A stretch of 64,000 nucleotides of DNA. It comes from Astrocystis sublimbata (lineage: Eukaryota; Ascomycota; Sordariomycetes; Xylariales; Xylariaceae). The notes under the pieces were generated by a model. The model saw only the letters and a list, made by a program, of their open reading frames with translations. It was not told the origin of the DNA and searched no databases. Location: the NCBI GenBank assembly GCA_022453515.1, contig JAJNNY010000049.1, positions 124,001-188,000 of the forward strand, read 5' to 3'. Below, piece after piece: positions 24,892 through 36,185 of this stretch. Numbering within the stretch: the first letter of the stretch is position 1; every line of letters begins with the position of its first letter. Both the position numbers and the translations under genes were made by a program.

Positions 24892-26499
24892 ATGGCCGCC
24901 CGCATCCTCATCCCATACGACCCATCCATGCGCCTCGGGGAGGGCTATAACTCCTTCCTGCACGAACCATGCGTTTACGGCGCCATCGAGATCTCGAACT
25001 TTGAGTTTTTCACGCATGACAAGGAGCCCACGATGAGAGAAGCTGGTAAAGTTGAACTTGCACAGACCGTCGAGCGCAGCGTCAGGTCTGTGGAGAAGAT
25101 GTCGCAGGTCGTGGAGTGCTTGGGTCTTTCGGCTGCGAGGAGTATTAAGGCTGGGATGGTTGGGGGCCTGGGGTATGATGGGGGTGTTGATGGGGATGGG
25201 GATGGGTTTGTGTTGGGGTTAGGGTTGTTGAGGGTGAGTTTTCGTTTTTTTTTTTGCGTTGCTTGGGTTGTTGGTAACGGGGAGAGAGGGAGGGAGAGGG
25301 GGGGATGAGATGAGATTGGCTAATGTGAGATGTGGGTTGTGTAGAGCCGGTTAGGGTTTTGGGGAATGCGAGATTGTGAGTGATCTATCAATTTCTTGTC
25401 CGAAGCACGGATAACTCTGAACAATAGTTAAAAGGAGGGTAAATTGACTGACTGACTGATTATGCTGCGCAGTGTACCACCCAACGCAAGCCAGATGAAC
25501 TCGCGAAAATTCTTTGAGGTGTACGGGGATTCCTATATATCAGGTGAGATTGGATAAGAAGTGCTCTTCGTCATTTCCTATGTCGCGTCCTGGGAAATAC
25601 CCATATACTGATGTTTCCGGTATCAGGATTCATACACGGGGGAGATTTCCACAGCGTCATATCTATGAAAGGTCTAGACGCACCAACGAAAGCCGAGATT
25701 GAGTCACTGTGAGTGAGCTAGCTAGCACAGTCCCAACTCCCTCCTGGACACTAACAATAACCGAATCAATCACCTTAGCATCCAAGAGATGCTCCACGAT
25801 CCTCAAGCCCCCGAACCCTTTTCTCGTGAGGAACATCCCAACATCACAAGACTGAACGCTCTCCTCGAGGACAAGGGAGTGGGCCCAACCATCACTGTAA
25901 CCTACTCTGGCGGCGGCCAGCTGAAGCCCGAATCGGAAATCTGGACACTCGCTCGCGTGCTCCGAGCAGCGAAATCTTTCCCCGCCCGCGTGGCAGAGTG
26001 TCCGCAGCGCACACACGCCGTCCTCACGCGCTGGGACAGAAATCCCAGTTTCGTCGCTTGGGCAGTCGAGAATGGGATCGTGGTGCCTGATTTTGGCCCG
26101 GGCAGCCTGGTTTATGGACTGGTGGGTCGCTTATTGGATGATTTCTTTGAATTGAAGAGAATTCTGAAATATTTGATGCAAGTGATGGCGGAACCGGAGG
26201 ATTACGAAGTAGCGTCGTGCGACAGTGAAGGAAGTGAAGACCCTGTGAAATTGAGTATACAGGCTCTGATGAAGGAGCGGACAATGATGAGGGGGGAGAT
26301 GGGGAAGATTGTAAGGGTTGTTGATTTGGTTAATGAGGATCCCATACGGAGTTTGAACGGGGATAATATTGATCGTGAGATCGAGGAGCTTAAGGATCTG
26401 GGGCTTTGGAGGAGACGGTTACCTGTTTTGAAAAGTCATGACAAGATGGAGCAGCCTGTTGTAGAGCCGACTGATGTGCCTCTCTTGTTGGATAGGTAG
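24892..26499 (+). CDS. MACPF-like fungal protein (perforin-type fold), exon borders partly unresolved
   Basis: Translation probably starts at 24892 (MAARILIPYD). The first exon carries RLGEGYNSFLHEPCVYGAIE and a motif of the type VRSVEKMSQVVECLGLSAARSIKAG. Both parallel the start and first conserved block of fungal MACPF-like proteins. Later exons read YGDSYISGF-IHGGDFHSVISMKG (spliced from about 25520-25555 and 25628 on). The last long exon (about 25780-26499) carries TVTYSGGGQLKPESEIWTL and CPQRTHAVLTRW, also typical of that family. Splices at about 25553/25627 and about 25710/25779 keep phase; the small exon(s) between 25234 and 25473 I could not fix. MACPF proteins can insert in membranes, but many fungal members are of unknown function and no secretion signal is seen. 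The C-terminal 100 residues are charged and not recognised. The family call rests on motif memory only. Confidence 0.55.
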
Positions 26500-26635
26500 A
26501 TTTTCTTCAAGCTGGGGGAATGCGCCGACGCCTCGGTAGGGTAGACCCAAACAGGCATTACTGGTTCATGATGTATTCAAGTGATCTGGAAGCTAGCTAG
26601 CTGATAATGCGGTATGGAATCCTAGTCAATCGAGC

Positions 26636-28234
26636 CTAAAATAAATTCAATGGAAACAACCTGGTTTGCACGCTCTGAAGCTTGCAGTAAGACTTCAGAC
26701 CCTCCACGCCCATCTCAACGCCCATCCCACTCTGCTTGTATCCCGAGAACGGGGTGTTGGGCTGCATCTCTGCGTGAGTGTTGATCCATATGTTACCAGC
26801 TTCGAGCTGCTGCGCAATGCGGTCGGCCTGTGCTGCGTCGCGGCTCCAGACTGAGGCGCCGAGGGCAGAATCGGTGGCGTTGGCCCGCTGGATGACGTCG
26901 GCTTCTTCGGACCACTTCATCACGGGTAGGACGGGACCTTTTCCACGTTAGTGCGACGAATTCGCTTTCACAAGAGCCAGTTATGGCCGAGTCAGGAAAA
27001 CGTACCAAACTGCTCTTCTACGACTATCCGCGAGTCCTCAGGTGGATTATCAATGATCGTAGGAGCGAGGAAATAGCCTTTTCTCCCCGTGAGGGGCTCC
27101 GTGCTTCCAGCAGCGACAGTGAGTTTGGTGTTTTTGACATCTGCCAACAACTCCTTGACCCGCTCATATTGCGGTTGATTCGACACAGGGCCCATGAATG
27201 CGTCTTCCTCGTGGCCGAGTTTGAGGCTCTGAGCAAAGCCTACGAGCGTCGCAAGCACGGTATCGTAGACGGACTCGTGGACGTAAAGGCGCTTGATGGC
27301 AATGCAGATCTGGCCCGAGTTGCAGAAAGCGTATAGTCCAATCTTGGAAGCCACTTCCACAGGGTCCACGTCGGCGCAGACGATCGCCGCATCGTTCCCG
27401 CCTAGCTCGAGGGTGAAGCGCTTGAGAGTCTTGCTGCATGTCTCCATGACCTTCTTGCCGACGTGAGTAGAGCCGGTAAAGCTGACCATGTCGACTCCCG
27501 GGTGCTCAGTTAGCAGAGGGCCGAGGCTGTCGTCCCCGCTTAGAGCTTGGAGGATACCGGCCGGGAAGAATTGAGTGCCTAGCTCGGCAAGTTTGAGGCT
27601 GCAGTAGGGAGTGTGCGGTGATGGCTTCCAGATGAAGGCGTTGCCGGTCAGTATCGCAGGGGGAAGCTTTACGAAGGCGGACTGGATCGAAAAGTTCCAA
27701 GGTATGATGCCCACTACTACACCAAGGGGCAGGTAACGCGTGACAATTTTGCGCTCCTCGGTGTCTTCGATGACGTCCCCTGGGCAAGACATTTTGCAAA
27801 AGTCTCGGATCCATTGGACCCCTTGGGCAATTTCATGACGAGCCCACATTGGCTAGTGATACGGTCAGAATGGCAACCAACAAGTATGATCTTTTGGTAG
27901 AATGTATATAGATACTGACAGGCTTGCCTTGTTCGATCATGATTAGCTTCGCGAAGTCTTCAGAAGAAGCCTCAATGGCATCCGCAAACTTCCGAAATGC
28001 ATTGGCACGTTCCTCCCAAGGGACAGCCGCCCAACTTTTCGCTGCTTTCTGCCCAGCTTGGACGGCTCTGTCGACGTCTTCTGCGGTGCTCAATGGCACA
28101 GCCGGATTGTTCGCTCCTGTTGAGGGGTTGACGAGCGGTCGAGTCTTGCCCGGAGTCTTTACGGCAGCTCCGTCAATGACATTGTAGAACGTATCGAACT
28201 CAATTGAGTTACCATTCTTGTCGCTGGCCTCCAT
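26636..28234 (-). CDS. NAD(P)-dependent aldehyde dehydrogenase
   Basis: Three exons (28234-27920, 27852-27006, 26937-26636) give 487 aa. Motifs of the ALDH superfamily are intact: IIPWNFS (Asn about 158) and KPSP (Lys about 181) for cofactor and oxyanion contacts; FTGST; LELGG (general base Glu about 254); and GQICIA (nucleophilic Cys about 288). A C-terminal PFSGYKQSGMG closes the fold. It oxidises an aldehyde to an acid; the substrate is unknown, and the family branch resembles NAD-dependent semialdehyde or aromatic aldehyde dehydrogenases. An in-frame ATG at 28252 would add six residues. The cytochrome P450 gene lies 580 bp upstream on the same strand, so the two may act in one oxidation route. 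The upstream region holds a near-perfect palindrome at 28389-28403. Confidence 0.9.
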
Positions 28235-28813
28235 GTTGAAACTTATTTCCAATACAATGAAGCTTCAAATCGTGGAAAGAGCTATCTGTACCAGGTGTCA
28301 ACAAACCACATATATAAATAAGTACTTACCACCTAATGTTGGTATTCGAAGGATTCTCGCGGAGTCCGACCTTTGTTTCTTACTTACTGTTGGTAATACC
28401 AACATCTAATAGTGCTGAGCAGCCCCTCGGCACCTGTGCAGTACAAAGGGCGTCAAAAAGGAACACTGCGTCGAACTAGTCCGTCAGCTGACTGCCTGGC
28501 TACCTCCAAGTAGCGATTGTTAGTTTGTTGGACTCCGCTGCGGCCTGCAGCTACCGTAACGAGTTGCTATCAGCTTATTGCCTGCAACTTAATGCAGACT
28601 TTGCAATTTGATTACTGCATATAGAATGAGTCACGTCGAGATTCCCCCGGGCGGAAGCGCGGCAACCCAAGTAGCAGCGGCATCTTGATGTGGGACACCA
28701 CATTGATATGGAGACTGCTCTAACAGTATTCTGATCTGCGAGTAACGAAAATTCCAGTACCTAAAACCACTCCCAAAATTGCGTGGTCTTGCCCAGAAAT
28801 TCTCCCCTCCAAC
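28235..28813. promoter_or_regulatory. Upstream region of the aldehyde dehydrogenase gene and 3' flank of the P450 gene
   Basis: No gene. GTTGGTAATACCAAC at 28389-28403 is an inverted repeat (one central mismatch), and a half-copy TGTTGGTATT lies near 28336. These may be a transcription-factor site for the dehydrogenase gene; this is inference from symmetry and spacing only. Confidence 0.4.
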
Positions 28814-30682
28814 TTAGTGAAGTGGGCGAAATTGTACCATCGGCCCGTCCACCTTGGCAACAAACATGTCCATAATCTGATGCTCAGCCCCACGATGCCT
28901 CCCGAATCCCTTTCCGGCGCCTCCTCCACCATAGTTATCATTCCCAGGCGCTAGCCTTACATCGTATAGCCATATGATTCGAGCAATCACGATCGTGATT
29001 TCCTTCAAGGCGAGACTTCTCCCTATACAAGCTCGTGGCCCAACACTGAAAGGGCAGAAAGCAGAACGTGCGAGCAAGACACGGTTCGCAGCTTCTTCTT
29101 TGGTTTCACCCGCACAAGGTTTTTCTGTCCATCGCTCTGGCTTATAGGCAAACGGTTCAGGGTAGTAATCTTCGTTGTGGTGTAGCGAATAGTTGGAGAC
29201 GCTGAGCTCGACTCGTTTGGGGAAAAAGTGACCCCCAACCCAGACACCAGAACCTGTCACCTCGCGAGGCAGAGGTCCCGGTATGGGAGGGTTCAAGCGT
29301 AAGGATTCATCGATACATGCTCGTAACCAGACACAAGAAGTGAGGGGCAAGCCGCTGCGAATATCCTCGAGAGACTGGAAACACACTCGGACTTCCTCTT
29401 TGAGCCTGTCGTATGTGTCTGGGTTATGGAGCAGGTAGAATACAGTCGACGCGATTGCAAGGGCTGTTGTATCTGAACCTATGCTTCTCATAAGCTGATG
29501 GGATGTTGCAAGTTTGCAAGATGTAACTTACCTGCGATTGTGAGCAGCGAAGACTCACCATGGAGGTCTTGGAGGCTGAAAACTTCCAGTAATCCCTTCG
29601 ACGTGGAAGCCCTGTTAGCCGCTATCAGGTGAGAGAAGAGATCAGCCCCTGGAATCTGATCATCAAGATCGAGACGCCTCGCAACTTGTTGCTCAAATAA
29701 TGCTCTGAAGCACGCAATGCCGTTGGAGACCTTGGCCAGGAGGAGATATCCAATCTTCAGTTGGAATAGCGCAGGCATCCAGCCACCCTGTGTCTCAATA
29801 AGTAGTTGAGCAGATAGGTCCGCAATGCTACTTACAACATTGATACCATTGACAGCCTGCGGTAGCGTTACGAGCAGATAATGGTTCTCAGTATTGTCCA
29901 GCATGCCGAAGGAGTTGGAGAAACAGATATTTCCCATGATATCAAAAGTCAGATAGCTGGCCCATTTACTCATATTCTTCGGCGAGCTCCACCCCTTTGA
30001 GATGGAGCCAGTATCATCGGACGACGGTTCACCATTGTCAATACGACTCAGAAACTTGCGAACATTCTCAAGTATAAGCTCTTCCATAGACTTGATCGAA
30101 CTATCGGAAAGTGCCGTGCAAATCACTTTTCTCTTCGTCGTCAAAGACCCGTGTTCAATCATGGTGAGCATGTTCTCTCCGCCGAAAATGCTCGCAAAAG
30201 TGCTGTAGTATGAGGCTTTCCTGGTGTTGGCGTTGAACCCGTATATACTGTGTAGCCCTTCAGCGGTATTGACGGATAACCGGTTGGGCCCGAATCGCAC
30301 AAAAGGTCCTGTTTGACTTAGCTATTATGTAGGTAGGTAGGTACATATTATAGGGATATGAACGCAGTAGCTACGAACCGTGTAGTCTGTGCAGTTCTAG
30401 GAGATGGATATGTCGGTCTCCAGCATACGATCGGATCACGATGTACCAATCGCTGATACGTCCGAGAAAAGGCCCGGGATATTTGGCGAGGGGATGCAGT
30501 GTCAGTCTATAAACCAGCAAGCCCGGGACCTGTCGGCTGTCAGATTGCGCAAGTTGAAGGAAAGAGCTCGAGCGTTGACTTACGTAAAGCGCTACTACCA
30601 TAACTAAGCCCGTCAATATCCAATTCCAGATGATGGTTATAGAGTAACCCATGACTATTCTTCGGACGGAGCGCCAATTCAA
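28814..30682 (-). CDS. Cytochrome P450 monooxygenase (microsomal class II)
   Basis: Four exons (30682-30584, 30529-30379, 30308-29532, 29478-28814) give 563 aa. A single hydrophobic anchor (about residues 12-33) is followed by a proline-containing hinge (LAKYPGPFLGR). The I-helix reads AGSDTT (about 342-347), the K-helix ESLR (about 400-403) and the PERW motif is present. The heme loop FCPFSVGPRACIGR carries the thiolate Cys at about 493. All core residues for oxygen activation are there. The substrate cannot be told. The intron inside AGSDTT is bounded by GTAAGT and ATAG and restores the motif exactly. Same strand as the aldehyde dehydrogenase, so a P450 plus ALDH oxidation pair is plausible; no synthase lies adjacent. 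Confidence 0.93.
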
Positions 30683-32142
30683 GGAAACCTCCAGAACTAG
30701 AGAGCAGGATGGTTTTTCAAACAGACAGACTTCAGAGGAAATTATCTAGAAATAGGGAGAGCAGCTATGAATGATTGAAGGAACGGGGAGTATTGTAATT
30801 CACGTCTTAGCAGTGATGAATGACAAACATGCTACACACCCTTAGCGCGCACATTAACTCCTGTTCTAGTTATCGATGAGGGGGCTATCACAGGCACGCA
30901 TGCAGCGCAAGAAGACTGTCTTCCCTATCATTTTCAAATATTATGCATGGTGTATGGATAATTTTGAAGGTGAAGCTTACGGATCTTTCGTGTTTCCCCC
31001 TCCCTGGTTGGCCCGGTGCGCAGCATGGCACCGGATCAAGTAAGTCCCTTGACCGTCAGATTTCGGCTCCGAGATGAACGGAGATTTTCCAGAGAAGACG
31101 CGTATGATTCGAGGACTATCTTATCAGGTCACCTGTACTATGCAGATCAAATGCAATCGCCATGCGGCATGATGCGAAAAGGCGGGGTTATTGTCTCTCC
31201 TTCGTAAGCCACTGCATATAAGGATTAGTCCCCTATCGTGGGACTCTTCAGAGGAGGTTCGGTCCTCAATGTCCATATCGATCGTCAGCGTGAAGTATGA
31301 TTCCATTCTCTGATTTCAGGTTTTTTGATGTGCAGTTGATTTGCTTTCTATATCGTGCATCGCCCTTTTCATTAAAGAGCAAAAAGCGGCCTCAGGATAA
31401 AATTTCTACGCACTCTCATTTTCCCCAATATTTCCCAGTTCGTTGAACACTCAGCATATATCTCCAACCAAAACCTCACGTAGAGGAAGAGCCCTATCAT
31501 GATCGTCGAATAATCCCCTCACAAAATACACAAGACCTTCTATCATCTCTAACACACTTAAACCAAGCCAAACATAACGTGCCCGAAATTACTAACCAAG
31601 AAAACCGATCCGATGAAATCAAGACAAGTGGCCAGGCAACTTTCGAAAGAGTCCTCAAAAGTGAACGTCATACACCGGGGGCAAAGGAAGCCCCGTCTTT
31701 GCCATACTGGGGGCACTCCGGGAGATCGCACTGTTGAGTCTGCTCTTCTGCGGTCTTGGATGCCTTATGTTTGAAAGGCCATGGGTGTTTGGAAGGTGGC
31801 CTTCTAATAGAGAAAGTTAAAGTTAGTTAGGGTAGATGGGCAAGGTTCCTGTGAACAATTCTGCCCCGTTGGTGATAATTTAATATTAAGCGATAAAAGT
31901 AATGTGAACGTAATGTTGCAAAAAGTATATATTTATGCCAACATTCTATCTGTATATAACTTTTAGGTACATGAGCTGTGAGATCTAGTCTGAGCCGTTA
32001 TGAAAGTCTCCAGTGGTATTATTTGCCCTTGCCCTCTGATGGGACATGAATGCTGCCGCGGGGCGATCTGATGGTTGTGTGATTTGAGGAATGATCTTAG
32101 AGGGCGCATCTGGGAGACAACGCCTAATAACTATCATACGGC
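30683..32142. other. Intergenic, about 1.5 kb
   Basis: Promoter side of the P450 gene at the left end and 3' flank of the Fig1-family gene at the right. No frame with recognisable features; several short frames around 31016-31306 are unsupported. 31840-31960 is AT-rich. Confidence 0.45.
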
Positions 32143-33355
32143 CTATTGTGGCGCGACAGCATCAAATGAGTTGCGACCAAAGGGGCTGCCAGGCGGGGGA
32201 GGGGCGCCAAAAGGGCTAGGAGAAGGTGGACCGAAACCTGGTCCAGACGAGTTGGATTGTCCTTTAGAGTGATAGGGGAGAAGCTCAGCTGCATCCAGTT
32301 TGCCGTTGATGCTGAACATGGTCCAAATTGACAATTCGACCAAGACTGAAAATCCGACGATGAGCCATTGGAGCACTTGAAGTGCCACTCCAGCTGATAT
32401 GCGGATACTGCTTTGTCCGACGAAGATAGAGGTTGTGGCAAAGGCTAATGCATTCGCAGTTTGTTCAGTGGCTACGGCCGCAGCAAGCGCCAATCCAATT
32501 GAAGTGGCTACGCTGAAAATCGTGACCGTCCGAAGCAATTTGGGTGTCGAGGGCTTCTTCGGACTAGGCTTTTTGATACTGCGTTTGAGCATAAGGAGTG
32601 ACGCGAGACCGAGAAAGAAGACCACTCCAGCACCAGCTAACAAGAAAGGAAATATCTTAGACTGAGCCACCAGAGCCACGGAGATCAAGTGTCCTAGTTC
32701 CTTGGAGTGAGACGTGCCGGTTTTTGACAGATCATTGAAAACTGCAGTCGCATCTTTGCCCACTGTTGACATGCAATAAAATTGACCCCCAGCCTTCATG
32801 CAGATGCCTGAAATCAATATTAGGTATATGTATCATCGAAATGGCACTCTGCGGGCATACCAAAATAGCCTATGTGAATCTGAAGATTTGTATCGACTTG
32901 GTCTTGGATACTGATAAGGAAAATATTCGGGATACCGGCTGAGGTTGAGATACACCCTGTGAGAGACAGTACTTGGTATTGTTAGTTTCGCCATCTCAAG
33001 GAGCAAGCTGTTTAAGGAACTCACCGTAAAACAAAAGGATTGCGGCCGCGGAAAGATATACCGCCCAGCGGTAATCGATGTTTCCTGTGATCAAGTTAGT
33101 AGGAATCGGATTCCAAAGGTTATAGCGTACTAAATTTATTTTGCATGCTCATCATGAGAGAAAGTATTGAAAATAAGCGTGGGGAAAAGTAAGAGAGGCC
33201 GAAAGGGAACCAGAAGGAATCTTTCATGAAATAAAGTGATGCGGGAAAAAGGATGCAGATGAAAATGATAATTATAAAAACAGGAGAATACTTCGCGTTA
33301 TATACTTACCTCCATGGAAGACATGAAGCTTTTGATTCTGCGTTTGAGTTGCCAT
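32143..33355 (-). CDS. Fig1-family integral membrane protein (Ca2+ regulator/membrane fusion type)
   Basis: Four exons (33355-33310, 33084-33025, 32956-32861, 32807-32143) give 288 aa. The first exons encode a short N-terminus and a hydrophobic segment (WAVYLSAAAILLFYG). A lumenal block follows (STSAGIPNIFLISIQDQ, then HIGYFGICMKAGGQFYC) with the GYFGIC and cysteine pattern of the Fig1/SUR7-related family. Three further membrane spans lie at about 32650, 32500 and 32350. The C-terminus is a Pro/Gly/Ser/Phe-rich cytoplasmic tail. In yeast, Fig1 supports Ca2+ entry and membrane fusion during mating, and filamentous homologues act in mating and hyphal growth. Three of the four junctions fall inside conserved sequence, and the total is in phase. 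The family call is by motif and topology. Confidence 0.68.
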
Positions 33356-34811
33356 CTCTCCATTGCGTAATCCAGCTAGCTAGCATGGCAGCTTCGGACC
33401 AACAGAGGAAACATTTGGTAGCGTTAGTAAAAATCAACGCAAGCGCGCGTTTATCCCAAACGATTTTTCACGTCGATATGGGCCCTGCCGCGAACCATTC
33501 TGCGAGGAAGGCTTGCTCTACTTAGCTCATGACATTTCACACGGCGCTTCCAGCCATAGATCCAACTTCACGGTGATGCATATTCGGCTTTTCACCAAGC
33601 ATGGTACTGGGCTTTTTGGGAAAGAGAAGTGGGGAGAGGCGCATCGCTAAGAACCCAGCAATAGAATTAACTACCTTTGTGGCTGAACATGGGGCTCATG
33701 ATGTTGACACTAAATATTCAAATCCAATGCCAGTTTCATAACATTCACGACACTTAAACCTCACATTTAACTGACCCTCCTGCCCTCCATAGATGCCCTA
33801 AAATGCTGAATCATACCTGAATCGGACTTATAGAGCATCAGCCTAGACTCACATTTAAAGCAGCTAATTATCCAACAAACTTCTAGGAGAGGAGATCAGT
33901 CTCCACATAGGTTCTCGTTTAAAAGAGCAAGGTTCTGAGAGATTCATGGCAATGTCAACGTTAGGTTATCTGTTCCTACAGCTAAAAAGCCAAGAGAGTG
34001 GATACTTCATGGGTCCGGATTGGGGGTCACAAGGCAAGCGAACGATGGGGATCAACCGACATGTGATTGGGTACCGCTGGCACGGTTCACTAATCAAATC
34101 TCGCGCTTCCAGGAGCCGCTAATATCCCACAGAACAATAATACAGCCTTCTCACAAATACCTAACTCGCTGTTATACAGTTTGTACAAGACCTTTTAAAA
34201 ATCGACATTCTGCTAGCTACGATGAGATACTCGGGCAGCGATAAGATTTCGCTTTCGTCTTGAGTGCCTATCAGCTATTGTATCTCCCACTTTAACCGTT
34301 GTGGAGCCTCGGCGATCTTGCGCCAACTCGCCCACTAGACCGAGTCTGTGACGAATTCGGTATGGGTTAGGAGTTAGAACCAACAGCCATGAGTCTAGCA
34401 AAGGTGATAATTAGAGGAATTACCTAGTATAGACATGAAACCAACAACCAAAATATCCGGCGCCTAGCATTACTAAAGAATGGAGTCAATACTGGCTCAA
34501 ATATCTTACCACTACACAAGTCGGTAAGTTTGTGGTGTTGTTTTCTAGGGGTCGCCAGGGATGGTGACTACGGATTCTGCGAGTTCCTCACAAGCCTATC
34601 TCAATGCCAGGCTGGCGAAGGGTATAAGAGATATGGGTGCCATTTGTATACTATGGCGATTCAGGCGTGGTGCCAACTACCCAGGTAGCTATATTGAGTC
34701 TGTGAGTAAAGTACCTACCTATCTAGTCGAAATGCTAGCTAAACAACCCGGTTTACATAGACAAGTGGCCGCCTATTGCCAGCGCCGAGGACGCTACCAC
34801 CAACCTCACCA
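33356..34811. other. Intergenic, about 1.45 kb
   Basis: No supported gene. Promoter of the Fig1-family gene at the left end. The remainder is AT-rich with only short unsupported frames, leading into the decayed LysM locus. Confidence 0.45.
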
Positions 34812-35259
34812 CTATTCAGAAAGATAAACCCCAACACAATACCACTCACCAGCCCAAAACGAGCTCCCGCAATTCTGCCCATTGGCCCCAAGCACCGTGT
34901 TCCACGTATACAGCTGCTTCGCCGTGATGCTCTCCGCCGCCGCGAAGTCCTCGCATCCCAGCCCCGGGATCGACTCGGCGTACTGGGCGCACGAGCTGAC
35001 GATGCCGTCCTGCGTCGGGCCCCCGGGCGCCACGCCGACGCAGTACCACTCGCCAGCCCAGAAATACAAGCCGCAGTTCTAGCCCTTGGCGCCCAGCACC
35101 GTGTTCCACATGTACAGGAGGGGCGGGCTGATGTGGTCGGCGGCGGCGAAGTCTTCGCACCCTAGACCGGGGATCGACTCGGCGAATTTGTTGCAGGTTG
35201 CGATTATGCCCCTCTGGGTCGGGCCGGCGGGCGATGCGCCTGTCTTGGTCGTGGTCGAC
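34812..35259 (-). pseudogene. Decayed LysM-domain gene (two LysM units, in-frame TAG)
   Basis: Read on the minus strand, two tandem LysM-type units of about 68 codons (DNA offset about 204 nt) are visible. Each has the order GIxxxC, ESIPGLGCEDFAAA, a WNTVLGA segment, NCG, and FWAGEWYCVGV. LysM domains bind chitin or peptidoglycan, and secreted fungal LysM proteins shield hyphae or chitin fragments. The first unit is broken by a TAG at 35081-35079, where the second unit has a Gln codon: a C-to-T change. Upstream, a Thr/Ser/Pro linker is followed at about 35259 by sequence belonging to a GH18 fragment on the other strand, so the 5' end with any signal peptide is missing. The frame ends with TGA after the second unit. 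Non-functional by appearance. Confidence 0.75.
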
Positions 35260-35260
35260 C

Positions 35261-35556
35261 AAAGTCGTGCTGGGACAGGGCTGGTACGGCCGATCCTTCA
35301 CGCTGACTGATCCGAGCTGCAGTACACCGAACGGTCGGCGTCAATTTTCGGGCGGCGCTTCTAATGCCGCGGGCTTGGGCATCACTAAGTCGCAGCAGGC
35401 CGACGCGGCGCGATCGTGCCGGGCCACAAGTATGATCAGATCAAGACGCTGGGCAAGGACTTTGCGAAGAATAACCCCACGTGTTCGTATTTTGGCACCA
35501 GGGGGAACAACTGTAAGACATTTGCGGGGGCGCTTTATAGAATGATTGCTAGATAG
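35261..35556 (+). pseudogene. GH18 chitinase fragment (subgroup C/killer-toxin-like) and trailing ORF remnant
   Basis: 35261-35390 reads KVVLGQGWYGRSFTL, then PSCSTPNG and QFSGGAS. This is the segment of GH18 chitinases that follows the catalytic barrel strands in LysM-linked (subgroup C) enzymes. Neither the catalytic DxxDxDxE nor the rest of the barrel is present. After a frame change, a second open stretch (35428-35556) runs through KTLGKDFAKNNPTCSYFGTR and CKTFAGALYRM to a TAG; its family is unknown. The fragment starts within a few bases of the point where the opposite-strand LysM frame loses similarity, so the two relics are back to back with almost no DNA between them. It is clearly not a working enzyme. 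Confidence 0.65.
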
Positions 35557-36185
35557 TTTGGTGTCGGGTTTGGCGGGTTGAGGATTGGGATGGTGATGTT
35601 TTCAAGCGGTGGCGGATGTTGGATAGCTGTATGCCTGGCTTTTGGGAATCAATTTGGGTGACTGGCTTCGGGTTGGCTGATATTTTTTTGGGCGACTTGA
35701 CGTGATAACTCCGCACTCATAACTCGCTCTTAACCGTTTGTCAGAGTTTCCAGACAAATCTATATAGGCTTGTCGCCCACTTTAAACGTTTTTGAATAGG
35801 GGCATGGGGGATGTATCCGTGGCTAGCCCGTACACCCCAGACAGAAATTTGATTATCATAAGGAATCGTGAGATGGGGCGAGAGTTTGACATATGCGTAT
35901 GAAGAAGTCATCCCTCGGCGTTGAATAATCAAGAGAAGCTGCTGTCTACCTCGGCGCACGGAGAGATAGGGGTGATGTGAAGACACCCACGTGACTCGGG
36001 TCGCTGGAACATATAAACCTTCGGATCCCCGCCATTGCTCTCCCATCCTTTTCCCAACCTGATTCACCTTTCCACATCTTACCTCAGCCAAATTTCATCA
36101 CCAACCCTCATCCACTAAGACGTTTGCTGTATTCTATTGTCTCCTACCTGAATGCCGTCTCTTGGAATACGGTTGAACGAACGCC
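35557..36185. other. Intergenic between the chitinase relic and the TLDc-like gene
   Basis: No gene recognised. Holds the promoter and pyrimidine-rich leader of the plus-strand gene (about 36040-36185). Confidence 0.45.

Noticed and set aside
31016..31306. Overlapping short frames on both strands
   Set aside because: About 60 codons each, no homology features, no promoter or splice support.
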